Assembly (NCBI RefSeq): GCF_030378165.1
Contig: NZ_CP119766.1
Location: forward strand, 2,046,001 to 2,110,000
DNA length: 64,000 nucleotides
Reading direction: 5' to 3'
From: Flavobacterium panacagri
GTDB lineage: Bacteria > Bacteroidota > Bacteroidia > Flavobacteriales > Flavobacteriaceae
Under the pieces are notes generated by a model. It worked only from the letters and a program-made list of their open reading frames with translations. It was not told the origin of the DNA and did no database searches. Position numbers and translations under genes: made by a program. Shown here piece by piece: positions 16,511-25,797 of this stretch (its first letter is position 1; each line of letters starts with the position of its first letter).

Positions 16511-18028
16511 CTATAATAATGAATGACAAGTCATCGCATTTGGCTGTTGTACACCCATTAATTCTAAAATTGTTGGAGCAATATCACCTAAAACACCATC
16601 TTGGATACTTTTCAGTTGTTTATCAACCAAAATGATCGGCACTGGGTTTGTTGTATGTGCTGTATTTGGAGAACCGTCAGGATTAATCATCGTTTCGCAG
16701 TTTCCGTGATCTGCAATTACGATTGTGGTATAATCATTTGCAAGAGCGGCTTCGATTACTTTTTTAGCGCAAGCGTCAACTGCTTCACAAGCTTTAATAG
16801 CTGCTTCCATAATTCCAGTATGTCCCACCATATCTCCGTTTGCGAAGTTTAAACAAACGAAATCAACTTCACCTTTGTTTAATTCAGGAACAAGAGCATC
16901 TGCCAATTCGTAAGCACTCATTTCTGGTTTTAAATCGTAAGTGGCAACTTTAGGAGAATTTCTTAAGATTCTTTCTTCGCCTTCAAAAGGAGTTTCTCTA
17001 CCACCAGAAAAGAAGAAAGTTACGTGAGGATATTTCTCAGTCTCCGCAATTCTGATTTGTTTTTTACCTGCTTTTTCTAAAACCTCACCAAGAGTTTCAG
17101 TGATATTATCTTTATTGTAAACTACTTTTACATTTTGGTATGTTTCATCGTAGTTGGTCAATGTTACATAATACAGGTTTAGTTTATGCATATTTTGTTC
17201 GTGGAAATCCTGTTGCGAAAGCGCTTCAGTAAGTTCACGTCCTCTGTCTGTTCTAAAGTTAAAGAAGATTACAACATCACCTTCAACAATAGTTGCAAGA
17301 GGTTTTGCATTTGCATCAACCATCACAACTGGTTCGATAAATTCGTCTGTAACTTCTTTTTCATAGCTTGACAAAACACTTGAAACGGGATTAGTTGATG
17401 GAGTTCCAACGCCGTTTACAACTAAGTCATAAGCTAATTTTACACGTTCCCATCTTTTATCACGATCCATTGCATAGTAACGACCAATGATAGAAGCAAT
17501 TTTTACAGGAGTATCTTTAATATAATCTTCAAGATCATGAATGTATTTTGCTCCAGATTTTGGATCAACGTCACGTCCGTCTGTAAAAGCGTGAATGTAA
17601 ACCTGGTCTAAACCATATTGTTGAGAAGCATCGATTAGACCGCGAAGGTGTGAAGTATGTGAGTGAACACCACCATCTGAAACTAATCCTAAAAAGTGTA
17701 CTTTTTTATTGTTTTCTTTAGCATAAGTAAAGGCGTCAATCAAAACTTGTTCTTTTGCTAAAGTTTTATGTTCTACAGCTAAATTAATTTTGGCTAAATC
17801 CTGGTATACAATTCTTCCAGCACCAAGGTTCATGTGTCCAACCTCGCTGTTTCCCATTTGTCCTTCAGGTAAACCAACATTTAATCCGTCAGTTCTAAGC
17901 TGTGCGCTTGGGTAGTTTTTGTAAAGACTGTTTATAAAAGGAACATTTGCATTGTCTATTGCAGATACTTTAGGGTCAGGAGATTTTCCCCAACCATCTA
18001 AAATCATAAGGATAACTTTTTTGTTCAT
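16511..18028 (-). CDS. gpmI: 2,3-bisphosphoglycerate-independent phosphoglycerate mutase
   Basis: A 505-residue, two-metal phosphoglycerate mutase of the alkaline phosphatase superfamily that interconverts 3- and 2-phosphoglycerate in glycolysis. The first metal ligand is Asp11 ('MILDGWG'). The phospho-acceptor Ser61 lies in 'GQMGNSEVGHMNLGAGR'. 'DGGVHSHTSHL' and 'HAFTDGRDVDPKSG' belong to the transferase domain. 'IADHGNCE' and 'TAHTTNPVPIILV' near the C-terminus carry the remaining metal-binding Asp/His residues. The length is normal. It is a single gene with a TATCTTTG promoter box just upstream and a terminator downstream. Confidence 0.96.
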   Translation of the reverse strand: MNKKVILMILDGWGKSPDPKVSAIDNANVPFINSLYKNYPSAQLRTDGLNVGLPEGQMGNSEVGHMNLGAGRIVYQDLAKINLAVEHKTLAKEQVLIDAFTYAKENNKKVHFLGLVSDGGVHSHTSHLRGLIDASQQYGLDQVYIHAFTDGRDVDPKSGAKYIHDLEDYIKDTPVKIASIIGRYYAMDRDKRWERVKLAYDLVVNGVGTPSTNPVSSVLSSYEKEVTDEFIEPVVMVDANAKPLATIVEGDVVIFFNFRTDRGRELTEALSQQDFHEQNMHKLNLYYVTLTNYDETYQNVKVVYNKDNITETLGEVLEKAGKKQIRIAETEKYPHVTFFFSGGRETPFEGEERILRNSPKVATYDLKPEMSAYELADALVPELNKGEVDFVCLNFANGDMVGHTGIMEAAIKACEAVDACAKKVIEAALANDYTTIVIADHGNCETMINPDGSPNTAHTTNPVPIILVDKQLKSIQDGVLGDIAPTILELMGVQQPNAMTCHSLL

Positions 18029-18045
18029 TATATTTTTGTTTTCTA

Positions 18046-18053
18046 CAAAGATA
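18046..18053 (-). promoter_or_regulatory. TAnnTTTG promoter box for gpmI
   Basis: TATCTTTG on the minus strand, 17 bases upstream of the start codon, implying a leader of around 10 bases. Confidence 0.55.
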
Positions 18054-18169
18054 AGTCATTTCTAAACTTTGAAGAGAAAGCATAACGACATTTATATTTA
18101 ATAAAATGAACTCAGATAAAAAATATTAAATTAATTATAGAAGTCTTTATTTTTTAAAATTAATTCACG

Positions 18170-20599
18170 CTAAGCTCTCTTTCTGACTTTATTTTTGACA
18201 GCATTATAGTCAATAAAATATTTTACGCTTATAGAAAAAATGTGTTTTAAAGCATCATTATTGAGAAGTCCGGAAACATTGTGTCTAAAATCTTTATCGA
18301 TAATTCGCTCAAAATTAGAAGCATTATTTCGATACAAAGCCGAAAGCTGACTTCCAGGCGCAAACCACCATGAAAAAGATAAATCGGTATTCCAGGAATA
18401 AAAGCTTGAATTTTTGTTCGTGGTATATTGTGGATAAGGATCTAAATCGCCGTTTGGTTCTAAAATTAAAATATCTTTATTATCCGCATAAGACCAATAT
18501 TGACGAACTGCAAGATTAATTGTAATAGCGCTGTTTACAGCATATTTTCCGCCTAAAGTATTAGAATATGTAATAACATTTCGGTTGGCAAAGATGATTT
18601 GGTTAGGTGTGTTTTCATTATTGTCATCATCGATTTGGTCAATATAACCTTTGTTATTGTTTTTTCTGATATAACTAAAGAAATAAGTAAATAATAATTT
18701 ATCGCTGAAACGGTATCTTGGGCCAATATCAAAGCCATAAGTGATTCTTTCCGATTCGTCAAAAACATTAAAAGTTCCGTTTAAATCGATGGCAAATTTA
18801 TGGTTGTAGTTGGTGGAAATGCTTCCCCAAGTTTCTATTCTTCTAGGAATTCCAACATATCTTCCTTCAGCTCTCGGCTCGTAATAATCGTAAATTTCAA
18901 GCGGATAAAAAGTAATTCCGGTTCCGTAATAATTGTTTTTTACAGTAGTTAAATTAAGATTAGCATTGATGCTGTTATCCTGTAGTTTTCCGGATTCTTT
19001 ATTGAATTCGGTATACATATTATAATTGATTCTGAAAGTGTTGAATTTTTTAGTTGGGTTTAAAATCCTGTAATTGGCATTTCCATAAAAATTATAATAA
19101 TTGGTGTAAAAGTTTATTCCAAGGTCATTCGGGTCATAATCTTTGCTGACATAATCGGTGCCAAAACTATAGCGATAATTACCGCTCGTTTCTGCAAAAC
19201 CTACTGTAGAATAAACACCGTTTTTGTCTTCAATATCATTTATATGACTGTATTTTACATTTCCAAACAAACTATAAGTGTTGGCTTTTGTATTTAAATT
19301 CCAAGCCAAACCTGTAACATTTGCGTCTCTAAAATGACCATTTCGGGTTACGTTTGTATTAATAAAGGTTACAGAGGAATTTTTGCGAAAGCGCTGATCT
19401 AAAACCAATACATTATAATTAGTTAAAGGTTCTACAACTTCACGTCTAGTTTCTCCTGTAATAGTATCTTTTATAGTAGCAAAAGTTTTTTCGGTAACGG
19501 CATTTAAGACTCCTATTCCCAATCCATTTTTAGTTCTTCCTGAAACTTTAAGCGCGTTTACAAGGTTTACACTTGCTGGAAATTCAGTTACCTCTTCATT
19601 TTCATTAAGTTCAGGTTTTGTTGATGGTATGCCGCCAATTCTTCTGGAGTAAAAGATGTTTCCTTTGCTGAATAAATCTGTTCCTTCAGTAAAAAAGGCT
19701 CTGTTTTCATTGAATTGCTGTTCAAACGGGCCTAGATTTAAAATTTGATCGTCGTATTTTGTCTGCCCAAAATCAGGAATTAAAATCGCATCGACAGTAA
19801 AAGCGTCATTAATTCCGTATTTAATATCCATGCCACCTTTCATGGTTCCGTACGTTTTTTGTCCGTCTGCCGCATTCAAATAATAAGAGGCGTAAGGCAT
19901 AAAAAACAATCGAGTAGGAGGTTTAATGTTTTCAATTCCTTCCAAAGTTCCAGCCTGTTGCGTAAAAGTGCCTATTTTTCTATCTACAAAATTCCAAGTA
20001 TACTTAAAACGGTCTCTTTTTATATCTCTGAAAAAGTTGATTCCCCAAGTTTGTTTGTTTTCTGCTGAAAAACGCAAAGCAGAATAAGGTATTTTAATTT
20101 CGACTACCCATCCGTTTTCTTTTATAGAAGCTTTACTGATCCAAACGGCATCCCAGGAATAATCTTCACCATTTGCATCGGTCATTATACAATCGCCCTG
20201 TACATCTGCTGCTGAAACATAAAACATAAAGTCTTGTTGTCCGTCATTAAAGCCATTTATAAAAACGCCAAAAAGGTCTGCTGTTCCGAAGTTGTCTCGT
20301 TGCGAAATTTCTTTTAAAATTTTAGAAGGTTCATTATCATACATCATAGCGCCAATATAAATGGCGTCATTATCATATAGTATTTTAACTTCTGTTTTCT
20401 TTTCGTGGGGTATAGGTTTTCCGTTGTCTGGCTCCAGCATCACAAAATCTGATGCAATCGATGCATTTTCCCAAGCCGGTTCATTCAGGTTTCCGTCAAC
20501 AGAAATATATTGTGAAGTTACCTGAGCCTTAAGTGCTTTTTTTTGGCTGTAACTACACAAAGCAGCAAATAGAAAACAAAATAGAAATGTTTTTTTCAT
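18170..20599 (-). CDS. DUF5916 outer-membrane protein with N-terminal CBM9-like domain
   Basis: An 809-residue exported protein. Signal peptide residues 1-18 (MKKTFLFCFLFAALCSYS). Residues about 25-215 resemble a family 9 carbohydrate-binding-like domain ('SVDGNLNEPAWENA', 'VKILYDNDAIYIGAMMYDNEP', 'GWVVEIKIPYSALRFSAENKQTWGIN'). The remaining about 580 residues match the DUF5916 pattern of alternating aromatic strands ending in a barrel-like C-terminus. 'DFGQTKYDDQILNLGPFEQQFNENRAFFTEG' is a family hallmark, with plug-like character before the barrel. Ligand unknown; often near TonB or peptidase genes. Standing alone here, with a 297-base upstream gap that shows no clear TAnnTTTG box. Confidence 0.82.
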   Translation of the reverse strand: MKKTFLFCFLFAALCSYSQKKALKAQVTSQYISVDGNLNEPAWENASIASDFVMLEPDNGKPIPHEKKTEVKILYDNDAIYIGAMMYDNEPSKILKEISQRDNFGTADLFGVFINGFNDGQQDFMFYVSAADVQGDCIMTDANGEDYSWDAVWISKASIKENGWVVEIKIPYSALRFSAENKQTWGINFFRDIKRDRFKYTWNFVDRKIGTFTQQAGTLEGIENIKPPTRLFFMPYASYYLNAADGQKTYGTMKGGMDIKYGINDAFTVDAILIPDFGQTKYDDQILNLGPFEQQFNENRAFFTEGTDLFSKGNIFYSRRIGGIPSTKPELNENEEVTEFPASVNLVNALKVSGRTKNGLGIGVLNAVTEKTFATIKDTITGETRREVVEPLTNYNVLVLDQRFRKNSSVTFINTNVTRNGHFRDANVTGLAWNLNTKANTYSLFGNVKYSHINDIEDKNGVYSTVGFAETSGNYRYSFGTDYVSKDYDPNDLGINFYTNYYNFYGNANYRILNPTKKFNTFRINYNMYTEFNKESGKLQDNSINANLNLTTVKNNYYGTGITFYPLEIYDYYEPRAEGRYVGIPRRIETWGSISTNYNHKFAIDLNGTFNVFDESERITYGFDIGPRYRFSDKLLFTYFFSYIRKNNNKGYIDQIDDDNNENTPNQIIFANRNVITYSNTLGGKYAVNSAITINLAVRQYWSYADNKDILILEPNGDLDPYPQYTTNKNSSFYSWNTDLSFSWWFAPGSQLSALYRNNASNFERIIDKDFRHNVSGLLNNDALKHIFSISVKYFIDYNAVKNKVRKRA

Positions 20600-20830
20600 C
20601 GATTTTTGACCCGAAATAGTGGAAACTCTTTTAATTTAGAAAGAATAGACTACATTTTCTTTCACTTGTTACAGTTTTTGTTTCAAGATTTCCACTTTTT
20701 TGATGTTTTTTTAAGAAAATCAGCTAAAATGTTATGTTTTTTAGCATAAGAAAAAATCTTACAGAAATAACATTTTTATGTTAATTATGTTAAAGTTTAA
20801 ACAAAAAAGGCCTGAAAATCAGGGTTGTAT

Positions 20831-20860
20831 TTTGCAAGGAATGAATTTTTTATACTTTTG
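20831..20860 (+). promoter_or_regulatory. promoter of the L,D-transpeptidase-like gene
   Basis: TTTG at 20831-20834 and TACTTTTG at 20853-20860 are separated by 18 bases, close to the Bacteroidetes consensus TTTG-N19-TAnnTTTG. It lies 36 bases before the start codon. Confidence 0.65.
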
Positions 20861-20896
20861 CCTTACCCAAATTTTTGTTTAACCTAAAGAAATTCA

Positions 20897-21622
20897 ATGA
20901 TTTACAAAATTTATCCGCTATTTGTGTTTTTGCTATTGTCTTTTGGAAAAGATTCAAAAAACACTACAGATCTTAAAAAGAACGCTACTGTAAAATCGAT
21001 TGCTAAAGTTGAAAAAGTAACAGTTGATTCCAAAATTGAAAGCGTTTACAATGCCCTAAATTCAAACAATTTTAAAATGCCAGAATTTAAAACTTTTACG
21101 GAAGCTTTAAAGGGATTTTATTTGTTGAAAGAAAAAGGAGTTATTAAGAAGAACATTTTGACTCTTATTGATTTCAGTTTATCATCAAACACAAAACGTT
21201 TGTGGGTGATTGATTTAACAACCAACACTATTTTGTTTAATTCTCTTGTGGCGCATGGAAGAAATACAGGAGAAGAATTTGCTACGGCATTTTCAAATCT
21301 GAATTCTTCATTTAAAAGCAGTTTAGGTTTTTATGCTACAGGCGAAATCTATCAAGGAAAACATGGTGCTTCATTACGTTTAGATGGATTAGAAGATGGT
21401 GTAAATGACAATGCACGTCAAAGAGGTGTTGTAATGCATGGTGCAGATTATGTTTCTGAGTCTTTTATCAGAGATCATAAAAGATTAGGCAGAAGCCAAG
21501 GCTGTCCTGCAGTTCCAGTTGAATTAACTGATGAGATTATCGAAGTAATAAAAGATAAATCGTGTTTATATATTTATCATCCATCAAGAAGTTTCTCAAT
21601 GGAGGAAAAGCTAATTTCTTAA
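20897..21622 (+). CDS. murein L,D-transpeptidase catalytic-domain family protein
   Basis: A 241-residue protein with an N-terminal hydrophobic export signal (IYPLFVFLLLSFG). The C-terminal half carries the YkuD-related signature of this family: 'LWVIDLTTNTILFNSLVAHGRNTGEE', 'VVMHGADYVSESFIRDHKRLGRSQGC' with the conserved His and catalytic Cys, then 'PAVPVELTDEII'. It would act in the periplasm on peptidoglycan, cross-linking or hydrolysing peptide side chains through an acyl-Cys intermediate. Its 3' end overlaps the converging second transpeptidase gene by 12 bases. A good TTTG/TACTTTTG promoter lies upstream. Confidence 0.87.
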   Translation: MIYKIYPLFVFLLLSFGKDSKNTTDLKKNATVKSIAKVEKVTVDSKIESVYNALNSNNFKMPEFKTFTEALKGFYLLKEKGVIKKNILTLIDFSLSSNTKRLWVIDLTTNTILFNSLVAHGRNTGEEFATAFSNLNSSFKSSLGFYATGEIYQGKHGASLRLDGLEDGVNDNARQRGVVMHGADYVSESFIRDHKRLGRSQGCPAVPVELTDEIIEVIKDKSCLYIYHPSRSFSMEEKLIS

Positions 21623-23194
21623 TTTAGCATATAAATCCGAATCTAAATTATAAATATCAGCTCTGAACAGGAGCTGATTTTTTTTGCTCCAAGCAGTCCA
21701 ATACCATTGATACAAAGAGTATTTTTTTGTGATTTTGAAACTCATCGTCTTTTTAGATGCAATAATAGTGTCGATTCTGTCTTGAGGCCAGTTTCCATCA
21801 ACATCCAATATATGCTGCGCTAATTCAAGCGGATTTTCAACACGAACACATCCTGAACTCATCGAGCGATTATTACGTCCAAAAATATTACGATGATTAG
21901 TGTCATGAAGGTAAACGCTATGATGGTTTGGAAATAAGATTTTCATAAGTCCTAATGAATTAGAATATCCAGGGCTTTGTACATAACGGTAATTATTGGG
22001 TTTGTTTTCGTTCCAAGCAATTGGATCAACAACATTTCCCGAAGTATCATAAATAGTGATGTTTTTCTTAGCCAGATAATTTCGGTTTCGTTTCATTGCG
22101 GGAACAACATCTTCTTTTAAAATTGTTGGTGGAACTGTCCAAGTCGGATTAAAAACAACGGTTTTCAAAAAAGAAGTAATCACAGGAGTTCTCCTTTTGC
22201 TGGTTCCAACCACAACATTTCGAACCAAAGTAGTGTCTTGGCTTTCAACAACATTTAGACTATAATCTGGAATGTTTATAATGAAATAGTTTTCGGCTAA
22301 TTCGCTTGTATACCATCTCCATCGCTCTAAATTGGCTATAATCTGCTCTTTTCTTTTTTCCTTTGAAAAATTTAAAGCTTTAATTGTTCCAACACCGATA
22401 ACTCCATCAGAAGCAAGTCCGTGTCTCTCCTGAAACCTTTTCACGGCTTCAAAAGTTTTTTGGTTGTATATCTTTGTAAGGCTATCTTTTCCTGATAGAT
22501 CATTCCAATACAAAAGTCTTTTCTTGATATTTATTAAAGCTGAATTCGTATCATTTAAAACTATTTTCTCTACACCTTCAATACTATTTATGTTATCATC
22601 TGGAAAGGTATTGATAATCTCTAGGGCTTTTAATAATTGCTTATAAGTTTGTGTTTTTGGCTGAATGTTGTCAACAATACTGTCTAATTTGTCTTTGTTG
22701 AACGCTTTAATCAAAACATTATTTACATCAAATGTTTTTTCTTCCAAGTCCCAATTGTTATAAAGTTTTTTAGGATCTAGCTTTCCTTTATATAAGTGAC
22801 TTAGATATTTTTCAAAATTATAGGTCAGTAATATGTCATAAGTGGCTAAATCTTTATCGCTCAGCTTGCTGATTTTACTTTCGAATTTCTTCAATTGAGA
22901 AGCTTTATAGTCTTCAGGATTTAAACCCAATTTATCTGAATTTTCTAATTGAGCTAAAACGTATTTTCTTTTTGCAAGATTTCCCCAAACTGTTTGGTTT
23001 TCTGAAGCGATATAAAATTGTTTCAGCGTCTCGCTTTTAAAAGTGCCAATTGCGGCAGTATCTATTTCAACTTTCCTTTCGTCAGTAAGTATGATTGCTG
23101 GCACCGGTTTTTTGATGACAGGAGTAGGTTTTGGAGTTTCTTTTTTGCAACTCACAAAAATGCATATTACTGCTAAAGAGTAAAGTTTCTTCAT
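21611..23194 (-). CDS. YcbB/LdtD-type L,D-transpeptidase lipoprotein
   Basis: A 527-residue exported lipoprotein; the lipobox-like 'VICIFVSC-KKE' puts the lipidated Cys at about residue 16. Domain order follows YcbB: an N-terminal scaffold helix region (80-250), a peptidoglycan-binding domain ('TFEAVKRFQERHGLASDGVIGVGTIKAL', about 265-295), then the YkuD catalytic domain. The active site reads 'HDTNHRNIFGRNNRSMSSGC-VRVENP', with conserved His and Cys in the SxGC-R context. It would make 3-3 cross-links in peptidoglycan on the periplasmic side. It is followed upstream, on the same strand, by a GNAT gene only 2 bases away, suggesting co-transcription. Confidence 0.9.
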   Translation of the reverse strand: MKKLYSLAVICIFVSCKKETPKPTPVIKKPVPAIILTDERKVEIDTAAIGTFKSETLKQFYIASENQTVWGNLAKRKYVLAQLENSDKLGLNPEDYKASQLKKFESKISKLSDKDLATYDILLTYNFEKYLSHLYKGKLDPKKLYNNWDLEEKTFDVNNVLIKAFNKDKLDSIVDNIQPKTQTYKQLLKALEIINTFPDDNINSIEGVEKIVLNDTNSALINIKKRLLYWNDLSGKDSLTKIYNQKTFEAVKRFQERHGLASDGVIGVGTIKALNFSKEKRKEQIIANLERWRWYTSELAENYFIINIPDYSLNVVESQDTTLVRNVVVGTSKRRTPVITSFLKTVVFNPTWTVPPTILKEDVVPAMKRNRNYLAKKNITIYDTSGNVVDPIAWNENKPNNYRYVQSPGYSNSLGLMKILFPNHHSVYLHDTNHRNIFGRNNRSMSSGCVRVENPLELAQHILDVDGNWPQDRIDTIIASKKTMSFKITKKYSLYQWYWTAWSKKNQLLFRADIYNLDSDLYAKLRN

Positions 23195-23196
23195 AA

Positions 23197-23634
23197 TTAT
23201 AATCTTTTAAACATCAAATAATGTTCGCCAACGTCTTTAATATCAAAAGCATCACCTTGGGGCTGGTAATTCATTTTTTGATAAAAGCCAACAGCTGCTG
23301 TTCTGGCATTAAACCAAATCAAATCGACTTTGTTTTCATTGCAGTAGGTTTCACAATGTTTGACCAAAGCTTCTCCAAATCCTTTTTTCTGGTGGGTTTC
23401 TAAAACTGCCATTCCTCGAATTTGTGCTTGATTTCGCTCGGCAAATATAGGATTGATTTTTTTGAATAACGAAATAATTCCTATTAAATTTTCATTATCA
23501 AATAACCCGTAATGATGCGTCGTTTCTAGATCATCTCCATCAAAGATGCAGCTCTCTATTGGTTTTCCTTTTCTTAAAACAGGTTGACGAACGGCATAAG
23601 TTTCTTTGGATGGGATTTCTTTAATTGTAATCAT
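23197..23634 (-). CDS. GNAT-family N-acetyltransferase
   Basis: A 145-residue acetyltransferase. The acetyl-CoA pyrophosphate-binding motif A is 'IRGMAVLETHQKKGFGEALVKHCE' (residues about 69-92, Q/RxxGxG/A variant 'QKKGFG'). 'LIWFNARTAAVGFYQKMNYQPQGDAF' is motif B, typical of the ElaA/YitI-like branch. Substrate unknown. It is 2 bases upstream of the L,D-transpeptidase lipoprotein on the same strand, so the two are probably transcribed together, but no functional link is evident. Confidence 0.87.
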   Translation of the reverse strand: MITIKEIPSKETYAVRQPVLRKGKPIESCIFDGDDLETTHHYGLFDNENLIGIISLFKKINPIFAERNQAQIRGMAVLETHQKKGFGEALVKHCETYCNENKVDLIWFNARTAAVGFYQKMNYQPQGDAFDIKDVGEHYLMFKRL

Positions 23635-23751
23635 GATTTTTTTTAAAAATAGCGAATTTATAACTTTTTAATTTTAAATTAGTTATAAAAAAATGTTGTT
23701 TTTTATTGATTTTTTTTGCCCAAAAGCTTGTTTTGAACTGAACTTTCTTTT

Positions 23752-23759
23752 TATATTTG
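23752..23759 (+). promoter_or_regulatory. promoter box of the first tRNA-Gly
   Basis: TATATTTG ends 10 bases before the mature tRNA 5' end; TTTG at 23732 is a possible -33 element. Confidence 0.6.
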
Positions 23760-23769
23760 CACCACCAAT

Positions 23770-23842
<73 letters not shown>

Positions 23843-23928
23843 CTAAGAAATCTAAATAAATAAGTTTTGATTTCTTTGTCAAAAATAAATATTTTTTGAT
23901 TTTTATTTTTTAATAATAAAAAATTATT

Positions 23929-23936
23929 TATATTTG
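23929..23936 (+). promoter_or_regulatory. promoter box of the second tRNA-Gly
   Basis: TATATTTG ends 12 bases before the tRNA, so copy 2 has its own promoter with the same layout as copy 1. Confidence 0.6.
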
Positions 23937-23948
23937 CACCCTGTTAAT

Positions 23949-24021
<73 letters not shown>

Positions 24022-24025
24022 CTTC

Positions 24026-24056
24026 AAAAGCCTCAAACATTGTTTGAGGCTTTTTT
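24026..24056 (+). terminator. terminator of the tRNA-Gly pair
   Basis: The stem AAAAGCCTCAAAC / GTTTGAGGCTTTT is followed by a T-run, four bases past the second tRNA. Confidence 0.85.
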
Positions 24057-24073
24057 GTTTTTATTCTTTTTTG

Positions 24074-24152
24074 AACCATATAAGTTATGTAAGTAATTAA
24101 AGTTTTGGGTTTGAACTTTGTTTTTAAATGAGCTTATATAACTTATATGGTT
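24074..24152. repeat. inverted repeat with 20-base arms; full copy of a dispersed element
   Basis: AACCATATAAGTTATGTAAG at 24074-24093 and CTTATATAACTTATATGGTT at 24133-24152 are inverted with one mismatch. The right arm and its flank recur at 13143-13182. The element ends at the stop codon of the dipeptidase gene. Confidence 0.75.
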
Positions 24153-24158
24153 TAAAAA

Positions 24159-24866
24159 TTAATTCAGATTGCTTAAATCAGTTTCTGGTTCTAACTCTTG
24201 AGCTTCTTGATTTTGTTTAAATAATCTTGCAGATAAGTCTCCTTTTAAAGTGATTTTGTCTCCTTTTACGTCCAGCCAGCTTCCTTCTCTTAATCCTAAA
24301 ACTGGAATGGCATTGAATGCATGAAATTCTTTAATTCTTGTTTCGCGCGTTTCTCCCATATATTTGGATTGTAAATCGGCATCTAGATAATGCGGATTTA
24401 AGTTAAAAGGAATTAATCCTAATGTCTGGAAACTTGGAGGGTAAATTATAGGCATGTCGTTTGTGGTCTGCATTGATAAACCACAGATGTTACTTCCTGC
24501 GCTTGATCCTAAATAAGGAGTTCCGTTTTTTACTGTTTCAGAAAGTAATTGCATAACGTTGTTTTTGTAAAGCTGTGTAACCAATAAAAAAGTGTTACCT
24601 CCGCCGGTAAAAATTCCTTCTGCATTTTTTATGGCATCTTGCGGATTTTCAAATTCATGAATTCCTTTTACTTCTATGTTGATTGATGAAAAAGCTTCTT
24701 TTGCTTTTTGTGTATATTCATCATGTGATATGCCACTTGGACGTGCATAAGGAATAAATAATATGGTTTTACAGTTCTTAAAATGCGATTTTAAAGTTGG
24801 TAAAAGATATTCTAGATATTTTCCTCCGTGCAAGGTAGAGGTGCTTGCAATAATAATGCTTTTCAT
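24159..24866 (-). CDS. pepE: dipeptidase E (alpha-aspartyl dipeptidase), peptidase S51
   Basis: A 235-residue cytosolic serine peptidase of family S51 that hydrolyses Asp-X dipeptides. The nucleophile is in 'TPYLGSSAGSNICGLSMQTTNDMPI', the S51 GxSAGxN elbow. 'AEGIFTGGGNTFLLVTQLY' is the conserved GGGN block, and 'PHYLDADLQSKYMGETRETRIKEFH' holds the conserved His. I place the start at ATG 24866 (MKSIIIASTSTLHGG). The frame is open further to a TTG at 24881, but ATG fits the family better. The gene follows the dispersed palindrome near the tRNA pair and stands alone. Confidence 0.9.
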   Translation of the reverse strand: MKSIIIASTSTLHGGKYLEYLLPTLKSHFKNCKTILFIPYARPSGISHDEYTQKAKEAFSSINIEVKGIHEFENPQDAIKNAEGIFTGGGNTFLLVTQLYKNNVMQLLSETVKNGTPYLGSSAGSNICGLSMQTTNDMPIIYPPSFQTLGLIPFNLNPHYLDADLQSKYMGETRETRIKEFHAFNAIPVLGLREGSWLDVKGDKITLKGDLSARLFKQNQEAQELEPETDLSNLN

Positions 24867-25029
24867 GATTTTTTGACTCAAAATTTGTTCGATAAAGGTA
24901 TTAAAAACTCTTTCTTGGCATATTTTTTTAAGATTTTAATTAACATATTTTTACCAACTCATTAGTATTAAATTTGGATGAGATTAAGATATTTTTACCG
25001 TTTTAAGAATATTTTTAATTTATTTCATT

Positions 25030-25797
25030 TTGTTTCAGAAAATCACTTGTTTTTTAGTTGTTATTGCGGGTCAAGCTTGTTTAGCTCAAACCCAGGATCG
25101 TTCTGTTTTAAATGGTAAGATTGTATCGAGTGTTTCAAACGCCGATGGGGTTTATGTTATCAATGCTCAGACAGAAGAAACGGTAACTTCAGATGCCTCC
25201 GGATCATTTTCAATTATGGCTAAAGCAGACGATGTGCTCGTTTTTTCTTCGGTAACTTTTAAAGAAAAAAGAATTATGGTGAAACAAGAGGATTTTTCAA
25301 ATATTAATTTTACAGTTACGCTTAATATGGTGATGTATCAATTGCAAGAAGTTGTGATAAAAAGATATGATAATATTAATGCTGAAAGTCTCGGGATAAT
25401 TCCTGAAGGTCAGAAAAAATATACTGCCGCCGAAAGAAAATTAAGAACAGCAACAGCATTAGATGCTACGGCAAATGGAGGAGGAATGGTTGGTGGATCA
25501 ATCTCTGCAGACCCTTTACTGAATTTTTTCTCAGGAAGAACGGCAATGCTGAAAAAAGAAGCTGTGGTAGAGAAAAAAGAGTTCTTTATGAAGCTTTTGG
25601 AGAATATGTTTAGTTTAGAGCATTTTATTGAGCGATTGAAAATTCCAGCAGAATATGTAAAAGGCTTTGAGTATTATGCTGTGGATAATGATAAGTTTAC
25701 GGCAGTTTTAAATTCTAAAAATAAAACTTCCACAGAATTTCTTTTAGGAGAATTGGCTGTGAAGTATAAAGAAATAATTTCGAGTGAAAACAAATAA
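25030..25797 (+). CDS. secreted carboxypeptidase-regulatory-like domain protein, paralog 1 of a tandem cluster
   Basis: A 255-residue exported protein. There is no ATG in frame after the upstream stop; the TTG at 25030 gives a proper signal peptide (MFQKITCFLVVIAGQACLAQ). Residues about 28-100 form a CarboxypepD_reg-like beta-sandwich ('VLNGKIVSSVSNADGVYVIN', 'TVTSDASGSFSIMAKADDVLVFSS', 'LQEVVI'), the domain that precedes TonB-dependent receptors. Here it is followed not by a barrel but by a conserved tail: 'AESLGIIPEGQKKYTAAERK' and 'DPLLNFFSGRTAMLKKE'. Its stop overlaps the next gene by 14 bases. Its C-terminal 29 residues are nearly identical to those of paralog 2. Function unknown; periplasmic or surface role inferred. 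Confidence 0.8.
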   Translation: MFQKITCFLVVIAGQACLAQTQDRSVLNGKIVSSVSNADGVYVINAQTEETVTSDASGSFSIMAKADDVLVFSSVTFKEKRIMVKQEDFSNINFTVTLNMVMYQLQEVVIKRYDNINAESLGIIPEGQKKYTAAERKLRTATALDATANGGGMVGGSISADPLLNFFSGRTAMLKKEAVVEKKEFFMKLLENMFSLEHFIERLKIPAEYVKGFEYYAVDNDKFTAVLNSKNKTSTEFLLGELAVKYKEIISSENK

